This document shows positions 8,410 through 17,100 of a stretch of DNA of 64,000 nucleotides, one piece after another (positions within the stretch are counted from its first letter, which is position 1; every line of letters starts with the position of its first letter). This DNA is from Serinicoccus sediminis (GTDB lineage: Bacteria; Actinomycetota; Actinomycetes; Actinomycetales; Dermatophilaceae), in the NCBI RefSeq assembly GCF_004153545.1, contig NZ_SDVA01000004.1, forward strand, positions 124,001 to 188,000. Reading direction: 5' to 3'. Position numbers and translations under genes: made by a program. The notes beneath the pieces are model-generated. The model searched no databases. It was not told the DNA's origin and worked only from the letters and a program-made list of their open reading frames with translations.

Positions 8410-11298
8410 ATGACAGAGACGACCGGGGCGAAGACGCGCGCACGCCGGGGCGACAAGGGCCTCACCATCGAGCGCATCTTCACCACGCCTGGTGTCCACC
8501 CCTACGACCAGGTGACCTGGGAGAAGCGGGACGTCGTCCAGACCAACTGGAAGACGGGGGAGACGATCTTCGAGCAGCGCGGTGTGGAGTACCCCGACTT
8601 CTGGTCGGCCAACGCCTCGACCATCGTCACGACGAAGTACTTCCGCGGCGCCGTCGGCACCGACGCCCGCGAGACCGGCCTCAAGCAGCTCATCGACCGC
8701 GTCGTCCTCACCTACGTCAAGGCGGGCAAGGAGCACGGCTACTTCGCGACCGACGAGGACGCCGAGATCTTCGAGCACGAGCTGACGTATGCCCTCGTGC
8801 ACCAGGTCTTCTCCTTCAACTCTCCCGTGTGGTTCAACGTCGGCACCCAGAGCCCGCAGCAGGTCAGCGCCTGCTTCATCCTCTCGGTCGACGACTCGAT
8901 GGACTCGATCCTCAACTGGTACAAGGAGGAGGGCTTCATCTTCAAGGGCGGCTCGGGCGCCGGCCTCAACCTCTCCCGCATCCGCTCCTCCAAGGAGCTG
9001 CTGTCCTCCGGCGGCACCGCCTCCGGCCCGGTCTCCTTCATGCGCGGCGCCGACGCCTCCGCGGGCACCATCAAGTCCGGTGGCGCCACCCGCCGCGCGG
9101 CCAAGATGGTCGTCCTCGACGTCGACCACCCCGACATCGAGGAGTTCATCGACACCAAGGCGCGCGAGGAGGACAAGATCCGCGCCCTCCGCGACGCCGG
9201 CTTCGACATGGACCTGGGCGGCAACGACATCGTCTCGGTGCAGTACCAGAACGCCAACAACTCCGTCCGCGTCTCCGACGAGTTCATGCGTGCGGTGGAG
9301 GAGGAGGCCGAGTTCGGCCTCACCTCCCGCAAGGACGGCTCGGTGGTCACCACCGTCGACGCCAAGCACCTCTTCACCAAGATGGCGCAGGCCGCGTGGG
9401 AGTGCGCCGACCCGGGCATCCAGTACGACGGCACCATCAACGACTGGCACACCAACCCCGAGACCGGCCGCATCACCGCGTCCAACCCCTGCTCGGAGTA
9501 CATGTCGCTGGACAACTCCAGCTGCAACCTCGCCTCGCTCAACCTCATGAAGTTCCTGCGCGAGGACGACACCTTCGACGTGGAGACCTACCAGAAGGTC
9601 GCCGAGCTGGTCATCACCGCGATGGACATCTCGATCTGCTTCGCGGACTTCCCGACCGACCCGATCGGCGAGACCACCCGCAACTACCGCCAGCTCGGCA
9701 TCGGCTACGCCAACCTCGGCGCGCTGCTCATGGCGACCGGCCACGGCTACGACTCCGAGGGTGGCCGCGCGCTCGCCGCGTCGCTCACCTCACTGCTCAC
9801 CGGCGCGGCCTACAAGCGTTCCGCCGAGCTCGCCGGCGTCGTCGGCCCCTACAACGGGTATGCCCGGAACGCCGACGCGCACAAGCGCGTCATGCGCAAG
9901 CACCAGGCGGCGAACGACGAGATCCGCACGCTGCACACGATGGACTCCGCGGTCCACAAGGCCGCGACCAAGGCCTGGGACGCCGTCGTCAAGACGGGGG
10001 AGAAGCACGGCTACCGCAACGCGCAGGCCTCCGTCCTCGCCCCCACCGGCACCATCGGCTTCATGATGGACTGCGACACCACCGGCATCGAGCCCGACTT
10101 CTCGCTGGTGAAGTTCAAGAAGCTCGTCGGTGGCGGCTCGATGCAGATCGTCAACCAGACCATCCCGCGGGCGCTCAACCGCCTGGGGTATGCCGACGAG
10201 ACCATCGAGGCGATCGTCGAGTTCATCGCCGAGAACGGCCACGTGATCGACGCCCCGGGCCTCAAGCCGGAGCACTACGAGGTCTTCGACTGCGCCATGG
10301 GCGCCCGCGCGATCCGCCCGATGGGCCACGTGCGGATGATGGCCGCGGTGCAGCCGTTCCTGTCCGGTGCCATCTCCAAGACCGTCAACCTGCCGGAGTC
10401 GGCCACCGTCGAGGACATCGCCGAGGTCTACCTGCAGGGCTGGAAGCTCGGCCTCAAGGCGCTGGCCGTCTACCGCGACAACTGCAAGGTCGGTCAGCCG
10501 CTGTCCGACGGCAAGGCGGACAAGGAGAAGAAGACCGACGAGGTCGAGGCCCCGGTCGAGAAGGTCGTCGAGTACCGGCCCGTCCGCAAGCGGCTCCCCA
10601 AGCGCCGGTCCAGCCAGACCACGAGCTTCGCCGTGGGCGGCGCGGAGGGTTACCTCACCGCCGGCACCTACGAGAGTGGTGACCTGGGCGAGCTGTTCCT
10701 CAAGTTCGGCAAGCAGGGCTCGACCCTCGCCGGTGTCATGGACGCCTTCTCCATCGCGGTGTCGATCGGACTGCAGTACGGCGTGCCGCTGGAGACCTTC
10801 GTCGAGAAGTTCACCAACCTGCGCTTCGAGCCGGCCGGTATGACGGACGACCCGGACGTGCGCATGGCGCAGTCGATCATGGACTACGTCTTCCGCCGCC
10901 TGGCGCTGGACTACCTGGACTTCGAGACCCGGTCGTTCATGGGCATCCACACCGCGGAGGAGCGGGCCCGCCAGCTCGAAACCGGGTCGTACGCCCCGCT
11001 CGAGCCGTCGAACGACGACGACGACTACGAGGACGAGCTGGAGAATTACAGCCAGACCGCGGCCACCACGCCGGCCAAGAAGGCCGACAAGGTGGAGAAG
11101 GTCGCCGACCAGTTCGGTGCCGGTGCCGCTGACGCTCGCAAGGTCGACGCGGAGATCCACTCCTCGGCCGAGCTGCTCGAGCAGTTCCAGGGCAAGGTTG
11201 CCGACGCACCGATCTGCATGACCTGCGGGACGAAGATGCGTCCGGCTGGGTCCTGCTACGTCTGCGAGGGCTGCGGTAGCACCAGCGGCTGCAGCTGA
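8410..11298 (+). CDS. nrdJ: Vitamin B12-dependent (class II) ribonucleoside-diphosphate reductase
   Basis: 962 residues, normal for actinobacterial NrdJ and without an intein. Reduces ribonucleotides to deoxyribonucleotides using adenosylcobalamin as radical source. Visible landmarks are 'FNSPVWFNVG', a flexible loop with 'FKGGSGAGLNLSRIRSS', the active-site strand 'NPCSEYMSLDNSSCNL' near residue 360, the phosphate-binding 'APTGTIGFMMDCDTTG' near residue 545, and a C-terminal zinc ribbon 'CMTCGTKM...CYVCEGCG' ending in a Cys-containing tail for thioredoxin reduction. A Lys/Glu-rich linker precedes the ribbon. It probably shares the NrdR-controlled promoter ahead of nrdR. No cobalamin riboswitch was recognised upstream. 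Confidence 0.98.
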   Translation: MTETTGAKTRARRGDKGLTIERIFTTPGVHPYDQVTWEKRDVVQTNWKTGETIFEQRGVEYPDFWSANASTIVTTKYFRGAVGTDARETGLKQLIDRVVLTYVKAGKEHGYFATDEDAEIFEHELTYALVHQVFSFNSPVWFNVGTQSPQQVSACFILSVDDSMDSILNWYKEEGFIFKGGSGAGLNLSRIRSSKELLSSGGTASGPVSFMRGADASAGTIKSGGATRRAAKMVVLDVDHPDIEEFIDTKAREEDKIRALRDAGFDMDLGGNDIVSVQYQNANNSVRVSDEFMRAVEEEAEFGLTSRKDGSVVTTVDAKHLFTKMAQAAWECADPGIQYDGTINDWHTNPETGRITASNPCSEYMSLDNSSCNLASLNLMKFLREDDTFDVETYQKVAELVITAMDISICFADFPTDPIGETTRNYRQLGIGYANLGALLMATGHGYDSEGGRALAASLTSLLTGAAYKRSAELAGVVGPYNGYARNADAHKRVMRKHQAANDEIRTLHTMDSAVHKAATKAWDAVVKTGEKHGYRNAQASVLAPTGTIGFMMDCDTTGIEPDFSLVKFKKLVGGGSMQIVNQTIPRALNRLGYADETIEAIVEFIAENGHVIDAPGLKPEHYEVFDCAMGARAIRPMGHVRMMAAVQPFLSGAISKTVNLPESATVEDIAEVYLQGWKLGLKALAVYRDNCKVGQPLSDGKADKEKKTDEVEAPVEKVVEYRPVRKRLPKRRSSQTTSFAVGGAEGYLTAGTYESGDLGELFLKFGKQGSTLAGVMDAFSIAVSIGLQYGVPLETFVEKFTNLRFEPAGMTDDPDVRMAQSIMDYVFRRLALDYLDFETRSFMGIHTAEERARQLETGSYAPLEPSNDDDDYEDELENYSQTAATTPAKKADKVEKVADQFGAGAADARKVDAEIHSSAELLEQFQGKVADAPICMTCGTKMRPAGSCYVCEGCGSTSGCS

Positions 11299-11311
11299 CA
11301 CTGTTTGTCGA

Positions 11312-11350
11312 CCACATGGGCTGTCCGGAGTTTCCGGGCAGCCCATGTGG
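11312..11350 (+). terminator. Strong hairpin terminator after nrdJ
   Basis: A 17-bp stem (11312-11328 with 11334-11350, one G-T wobble) and a 5-base loop AGTTT begins 13 bp after the nrdJ stop. There is no long T-run, as is common in high-GC actinobacteria. Confidence 0.82.
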
Positions 11351-11711
11351 CGTCAGGTAGAGCGAGGTGAGGCTCGGACGTCGGCTGGTGGCAAATGCGT
11401 CCCGAAGCGATGGAAATAGAAGCGCGAGGCTGCTGCACAGTCAGGTGGCATCTGATCTGTGACGCTGTGAGGCGTCTTGGAGGATGTGCATAGTGCTCAA
11501 GCCCTCCCCCAGAAACTCCGCGACGAGAGGGACAACGTCACGGGAAACTGTGAGCCTGGACAGACGATGAAGCAGACTGGCCGCTCACGCAATCTGATCT
11601 ATCCTGTCCTCAACCCGTGGAGTCACCGACCCACCATCGGCATTCGATCGGCGTCGGCTGGAACAAGGCCGTTGTCGGCTGGAACAAGGCCGTTGTGCCA
11701 AGCTGTGCATC
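11351..11711. other. Gene-free left edge of the island
   Basis: About 360 bases with no convincing gene. An 81-codon frame starting at 11477 has no protein-like features and reads through the tandem repeat at its end. The promoter of the HNH gene must lie here, but I cannot assign a -10/-35 pair with confidence. Confidence 0.5.
11653..11694 (+). repeat. Perfect tandem duplication of 21 bp
   Basis: The unit GTCGGCTGGAACAAGGCCGTT occurs twice back to back (11653-11673 and 11674-11694), ending 17 bases before the HNH gene's ATG. It sits where promoter or operator elements would be expected. Confidence 0.9.
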
Positions 11712-12692
11712 ATGGACAGTAGCGTTCCTCAGCGAGCGTGGCTACTCATGGCTGCGGGGGACAAACGCGGACACGGGGGCAACGCAGGATACGACGACCA
11801 GTACGACGCGCATTACTCATGGGACAGCAACGTTCCGAACTACAGCAAGCTTCGGGTGGGCGATCCTGTCGCTCTATGGGACAAAGAGCGCCTACTCGGC
11901 ATCTCGGTGCTCGAGGAGATTGAGATCACGCGCGGTTCGAAACTTCTTTACCGTTGCCCCGCATGCAACACCACTCGAATCAGTGAGCGAAAGAAAGTCG
12001 AGCCCCGGTATCGTTGCATGAAATGTCGCTATGAGTTCGTGAAACCCCTTGTCGACATTGTCGAAGTTGACCTATATAGAGGGAGGTACGACGCGGCATG
12101 GGTGTCGCTCGATGGGCTATTTGACCAAAAAGCAGTTCGGTCCTACGCGGTGAATAAGGGTGACATCAACGCAATGCGTCCGATCGATTGGGCAGCCTTC
12201 GGAAACGCGCTCATTGCGAAGGGAGCTGGACGTGCGGTCGACCGAGTGGCAGCACGCGTAGACAACAGTTGGGCGTCCTCTCGTGGGCTGCCCATGGCAC
12301 CTCAAGGGTTTATGCAATCCCTTGTCCGAGTCCGCAGGGGACAGCGGCATTTTCGTGAGCATCTTCTAGCAGCCCAGGGAAACCTTTGCGCTTTCACTGG
12401 GGGTGCACCTAGCCAGGTCCTAGAGGCAGGGCATCTGTACAGCTACGCCCAGGTCGGTACTCACTTCGAACACGGCGGAATGATGCTTCGTAGAGACATC
12501 CATCGCTTATTCGACGATGGGATGCTTGCAGTCCAGCCGTCAAACATGAGAATCGACGTCGCTCCGACCCTTGAGAGGTTTCCTCAATACGCTCGACTGC
12601 ATAACCAACCACTGACCTTGCGCCTACGGGACGAGCAGGTGGACTGGCTGAGCATGCATTGGCGGGAGCACCAGCTAATGCACTTGGGCTGA
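11712..12692 (+). CDS. HNH endonuclease with N-terminal PUA/EVE-like domain and zinc ribbon
   Basis: 326 residues in three parts. Residues ~8-75 ('RAWLLMAAGDKRGHGGNAGY', 'LRVGDPVALWDKERLLGISV') look like a PUA/EVE-type beta-barrel. Residues ~85-115 hold a four-Cys zinc ribbon ('CPACNTTR...RYRCMKCRYEF'). The C-terminus is an HNH_2-type nuclease: 'NLCAFTGG', 'EAGHLYSYAQVG', 'GGMMLRRDIHRLFDDGML', with the catalytic His residues present. EVE/YTH-like domains fused to HNH nucleases are known as modified-base readers in modification-dependent restriction, so a role in cutting modified phage DNA is inferred. It has its own transcript, convergent with the methyltransferase gene. No good ribosome-binding site is visible ahead of ATG 11712. 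Confidence 0.78.
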   Translation: MDSSVPQRAWLLMAAGDKRGHGGNAGYDDQYDAHYSWDSNVPNYSKLRVGDPVALWDKERLLGISVLEEIEITRGSKLLYRCPACNTTRISERKKVEPRYRCMKCRYEFVKPLVDIVEVDLYRGRYDAAWVSLDGLFDQKAVRSYAVNKGDINAMRPIDWAAFGNALIAKGAGRAVDRVAARVDNSWASSRGLPMAPQGFMQSLVRVRRGQRHFREHLLAAQGNLCAFTGGAPSQVLEAGHLYSYAQVGTHFEHGGMMLRRDIHRLFDDGMLAVQPSNMRIDVAPTLERFPQYARLHNQPLTLRLRDEQVDWLSMHWREHQLMHLG

Positions 12693-12801
12693 GAAGCAAC
12701 CGTATCCTCGGAGAAGTGACGCTCTATGGGAACTGGAAACCTCACTTGTAAAGAACCAACTCGGCTGGGATTAACCCATCCCTACGCCTCTCAGTTGGCT
12801 C

Positions 12802-13872
12802 TTAGGCGGCGCGGCGCAGAATGTGCTTGGCCAAGAGATTGCCTATGGAAAGCGCCATCGGAGGTGGAACGGCATTGCCGATCTGGCGCGCAATGGCTGC
12901 TTTGGACCCGACCCACCGGAAGTCTTCTCGGAATCCCTGGATCAGCGCAGCTTCGTAGTGCGTTATCGCTCGGTCAGCACTTGGGTGAAGGTAACGTCCC
13001 TTCTCAGGCTTGAAAAACTCGGTACGGATCGTGACGGAGGGCTTGTCCCATGTCAGCCTCCCCATCACATCGCCAGCACCCGAGGTGTGGCGTCGCCAAC
13101 AGTCCATCTGAAGTTCGTCGGGGAGGTCGCGTCGATTCCCGCCAGGTGGTATCGCCTGATAGCGCGCCAGCGAGATGGGGGTAGGCTGACGAGTGAAATG
13201 CAACTCATGAGTGAAATAGGCGCCTGGGTAAGCATTGCCCCTGAACTCAATCGCTCGGGGCGATGGGGGGTTTATGGCACTCACGTCGGGCGACACTTTC
13301 GCCAGCGCATCGCGAACCGTGGGGATGCGCAAGTGGGGCATTGGAGCGCCAAGGGGTGGCAAGTCTTTGGGGCGACCTACGACGATGGCGCGGCGTCGTA
13401 CTTGAGCAGTACCGTAATCGCTAGCGCGCAAGATATGCGTCTCTAGTCTCCACTGACGCAGATTGCCCTTGGGGCTTGTGGTTTCTCTCTCAAGCAGGGC
13501 ATACTGACCAGACTTGAGAAACTGTGGAACATTCTCAATGACGAAAAAGACTGGCCTGATGCGTCGGATTGCATCGACATACTGTAGCCACAGATTATTT
13601 CGGGGATCATCGGGATCCTGCTTGCCGAGTGGGGAGAAGCCCTGACAAGGGGGGCCGCCTATCACGACCTCAGCGAGCGGCAGTGGACCCTGCACCCAGT
13701 CCCTGATGTCACCCACATGGACGTGGTCCCCAAAATTCTGCGCGTAGGTCGCGGCAGCCGACGCGTCCATCTCAACAGCGGCGACTGGCACGTAGCGCCC
13801 TGTCTGCATAAAGCCGTCCGTCAGGCCACCGCAACCGCTGAAGAGATCGACGAGGCGCAGCAGCTCTGACAT
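12802..13872 (-). CDS. DNA (cytosine-5)-methyltransferase, DrmMII-like
   Basis: 356 residues with the ordered motifs of m5C methyltransferases: I 'LVDLFSGCGGLTDGF' (residues 7-21), IV 'GGPPCQGFSPLG' with catalytic Cys76, VI 'VIENVPQF' (Glu113), VIII 'AQVRRRA' (Gln157, Arg159, Arg161), and X 'ARQIGNAVPPP' near the C-terminus. A target-recognition domain of about 100 residues lies between VIII and X. In class 2 DISARM a methyltransferase of this type marks host DNA as self. The frame is open upstream to 14250, but the family start is ATG 13872, with GAGAAGGTAGGAGG just ahead. It is transcribed away from the helicase operon; a divergent control region of about 250 bp separates them. Recognition sequence unknown; the neighbouring vsr gene hints at a Dcm-like site. 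Confidence 0.93.
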   Translation of the reverse strand: MSELLRLVDLFSGCGGLTDGFMQTGRYVPVAAVEMDASAAATYAQNFGDHVHVGDIRDWVQGPLPLAEVVIGGPPCQGFSPLGKQDPDDPRNNLWLQYVDAIRRIRPVFFVIENVPQFLKSGQYALLERETTSPKGNLRQWRLETHILRASDYGTAQVRRRAIVVGRPKDLPPLGAPMPHLRIPTVRDALAKVSPDVSAINPPSPRAIEFRGNAYPGAYFTHELHFTRQPTPISLARYQAIPPGGNRRDLPDELQMDCWRRHTSGAGDVMGRLTWDKPSVTIRTEFFKPEKGRYLHPSADRAITHYEAALIQGFREDFRWVGSKAAIARQIGNAVPPPMALSIGNLLAKHILRRAA

Positions 13873-13993
13873 GCCTCCTACCTTCTCACGGGTCAGCAGG
13901 CGGTCACGAGAGGCTCGCCATGGCTGGGGATGACCGTTTACGGGACCCCGCTCTGCAATCGCAGTCCACCCCAGGTAGCATCCAAGCCAGCTG

Positions 13994-14011
13994 TCGACGC
14001 GGACGCGTCGA
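13994..14011. promoter_or_regulatory. 18-bp palindrome between methyltransferase and defence operon
   Basis: TCGACGCG-GA-CGCGTCGA is a perfect 8-2-8 inverted repeat, about 120 bp upstream of both divergent starts. It is a candidate operator coordinating methyltransferase and effector expression. No dedicated regulator gene is in the island, so the binder could be the methyltransferase itself or a host factor. Confidence 0.5.
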
Positions 14012-14124
14012 TGTTCATGGCTAGCCTGAGGGGTAAGGCTCGTTTTAACGCTGCCAGGCGAGGCAGACGGCGGGTTGGATGACGCTTGGGGTGGTCGGCG
14101 CTGACCCGAGGAGCGTGCGCGCGA

Positions 14125-17100
14125 GTGACATTCGACCCCCAGTCGTGGAAACCTGACGCAGGCCTTGCTCGCGAGGTCGAGGCCCAGTTTGGCAGGACGA
14201 TCGAGTCCTACCGGATACATCCTGACCTCGTCTCCGAGCACGCGAATCACGAGGAATCCATCCGTACCGGCGGCTATTCCAGCCGAACGCTTCTCGAGCT
14301 TGTGCAGAACGCTGCAGATGCGTTAGCCGGCACGGGAGAGCCAGGAGTCCCTTTCGCAGGTAGAGTGGAGATCGTCCTCGACACCGATCAGGGAGTGCTG
14401 TACTGCGCGAACGCGGGACGTCCTTTTTCTGCAAAGGGGATCGTAGCCATAAGTATGGCGCATCTGTCCGACAAGCGCGGGGACGAAATCGGTCGGTTTG
14501 GCCTGGGCTTCAAATCCGTGCTTGCTGTAACCGAAGCTCCCCAGGTCTTCAGCCAGTCTGTCTCTTTCGAGTTCAACTCGCTCCGCGCACGCACCGAACT
14601 TCAGAAGTTGGCAGCAGCGAAGCGGTATCCCGTGCTTCGCACGGCAACGCTGATCGACGCCGCCGCGGCCTTCGGAACCGACCCAGTGCTGGCAGGCCTG
14701 GCCTCTTGGGCGACGACGATCATCAAGCTCCCCGCTGTGACAAACATCGAGAGGCTACGGAGCGAGATCGAGAGCTTCCAGTCTGAGTTCCTTTTGTTTG
14801 TTGCTGCAGTTCGAGAGGTGAGGCTGCGTGTCATCGGCTCCGAACCGTTCGAAACACGGCATCTCTCTCGCGATCTCGGCGGCGACCTTTTCCGAATTGA
14901 GCGGCCCGAGGGTGAGGGCGACGACTGGATTGTCAAGAGTCGAATGCATGCTCCCTCGACGGAGGCGCGCAGGCAAGTCGGAGAGGCTGTCTCGCGCTCC
15001 GTGGTAAAGGTGACTGTCGCTGTGCCAACACGGTTCAGTCAGTTGGGGTTGGGTGAGTTTTGGTCCTACTTCCCCCTGCAAGACCGGACGACAGCTACCG
15101 GGCTTTTTAATGCGCCGTGGAGCGTCAACGACGACCGTACAACACTGCTGGAAAATGATTACAACCGGGAGATTCTCCGCTGCCTTAGTGAGATGTTCGT
15201 CGGGCTGCTGCCGAGGCTTTCGCACACCACGGATCCAGCGGCGCATCTCGATTACATGCCTGCCCGAGGCAAAGAGATTCGTGGCTTCGGGGACCGCCTG
15301 CTGACGATCAACGTTCCTAAACTAGCTGCCGTTCGAGCACTGATACCCGATGCGCGTGGAGCCCTCCGGAACGGTGCTGATCTCAAGCCGCTCGACTTCC
15401 GTGTTGGCTTCGATGTTGACGTCCATCAAGCGTGGATCAGGTCACCCAACACGGGCGATGACGTCCCTCACTGGCGCTGCTACTCTACGCCCACTCGAGC
15501 CACGCGTCTTCGTGATCTGTTCACCTCGGTGGTCGCGGGCGACGTCGACGCCAGTTCGCGTGACGTCAAGCGCGCGCTCGACACGCTGCCCAAGCGCGGA
15601 CTGCTGTCTTGGCTTCGAGAGTGGGCAGAGGGGGATGACCCTCAGTCGGCGGCCAACGCCTTCCGCACCGTGGCCCGTAATTCTGGTATCGATGGCATCG
15701 AAGGGGCCAAAGTCATCCCGACTACCGACGGCATGCGGCCTCTGACTGATCGCAACGTTGTATTTCTGAGCCGCGAGGCCGACCTCGAGGTTGATGGGGC
15801 TGTTTTCGTCGACACTGCCTTCCTCGCTGAGAAAGACGTAGAGAGGCTGCTGCGAGACCGCGGCTTCCGCAATCTCGACCCTCAGGCAATCCTCAATGCG
15901 CGGCTGGCCACACTATCGGTTACCGCGGGCGACGAGGCTTACACGAAAGTCTGGGACGCCGTTCTCGATTTGTCCGTTCACGAGGCCGTTAAGACGATAC
16001 GCGCCTCCACTGCACCGATCATGGTGCCCACTCAGGACGGCGGATGGGCCTGGCCGCGCCAAGTGATAGACGTGGACGTCGACCTGGGCGAGCAGTTTGC
16101 CTCGAAACTGCTCCATCGAAATCGCTGCGTGCCTGACGTCGCCACAGGGATCGGAGTGATTCGGCACCCGGTGAAGGATTTCCCTCTCGAGGACGAGCCG
16201 TTCTTGGAGCTGTACCAGCAGGGGGTGCTTACCGACCTGAATGCTCAGTTGGGCCCCGGTGACCGCCCCATCGACTCGATCGAACTGACTCCCGGCGAGG
16301 GGCCTGGCCCGTTCTCTGTGCTGTTCATGCTCCGCGATGCCGGCGCTCCCGCTCCGGTCCGGGAGGCCTGGACCACGGCTATGCTTGCTTTCGGCGACGA
16401 AGAGTGGATCTGCGAGGACCGAGACACACAGCGGACCTACTCTGTCACCTCGCCCCTCCGCTGGGCCGTGGAGCAGGCTGGCCTGCTCAGAACAGGCCGC
16501 GGATTTCGGCCGCCACCGGACGTTGTGGCCCCGTCGCTCGTCCGCTACAGCGGATTGCTCCCCTTGTATCAGGGTCCAAGGCAGGCAGTGGATCTGCTTC
16601 GCCTGCCGGACGAGCTTGAGTCTGTGTCTCCACGCGTGCTGCGGGAGATGCTCGAGGGTGAAGTCTTCCCTCGTGTCGACGACGACGTACTTGTCGAGTT
16701 CGTTGTGACCGCCAGCCGCATCGGTCTGGGGGGTGGCAAGCCCGCGAGCATCCCGGCACGCGTCAAGCAGATGGTCGAGCCCCGTCCACCCAACGCCGTG
16801 TACGTCGCGACGACCGAAGAGCAGGAGGAGTTTCTGCGCTTGAGGCAACGCCCCTACCTACGGGCATCCTCGGGCGAGGTCGAGGAACTGGTGCAGGTCG
16901 TGGGCTGCCGCCGGTTCGAGGACAGCTTCTCCTTCTCGATGGTCATCGAGGGGCAGCGGGACGGCGAGCCAATCACAGACAAGTTCACGGGGTTGCGCAA
17001 CGGCCTGTGGAGGGAGCGCGTAGCAAACTCGAAGGTAGCCCGTGCCCTTACTATCGCTCGGCGCGTGACGACAGAGGACGGCGTCGAGGACCAGCCGGCG

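Noticed and set aside
8410-11298. Intein in nrdJ.
   Set aside because: Length (962 residues) and continuous family motifs leave no room for one.
9790-11346. Long minus-strand open frames opposite nrdJ (for example 8404-9744 and 9790-11346).
   Set aside because: Antisense shadows of a well-conserved gene, typical of high-GC DNA; their translations are Val/Gly/Asp/Arg-rich and match no fold.
11477-11722. 81-codon frame before the HNH gene.
   Set aside because: Not protein-like, includes the 21-bp tandem repeat as translated sequence and overlaps the HNH start out of frame.
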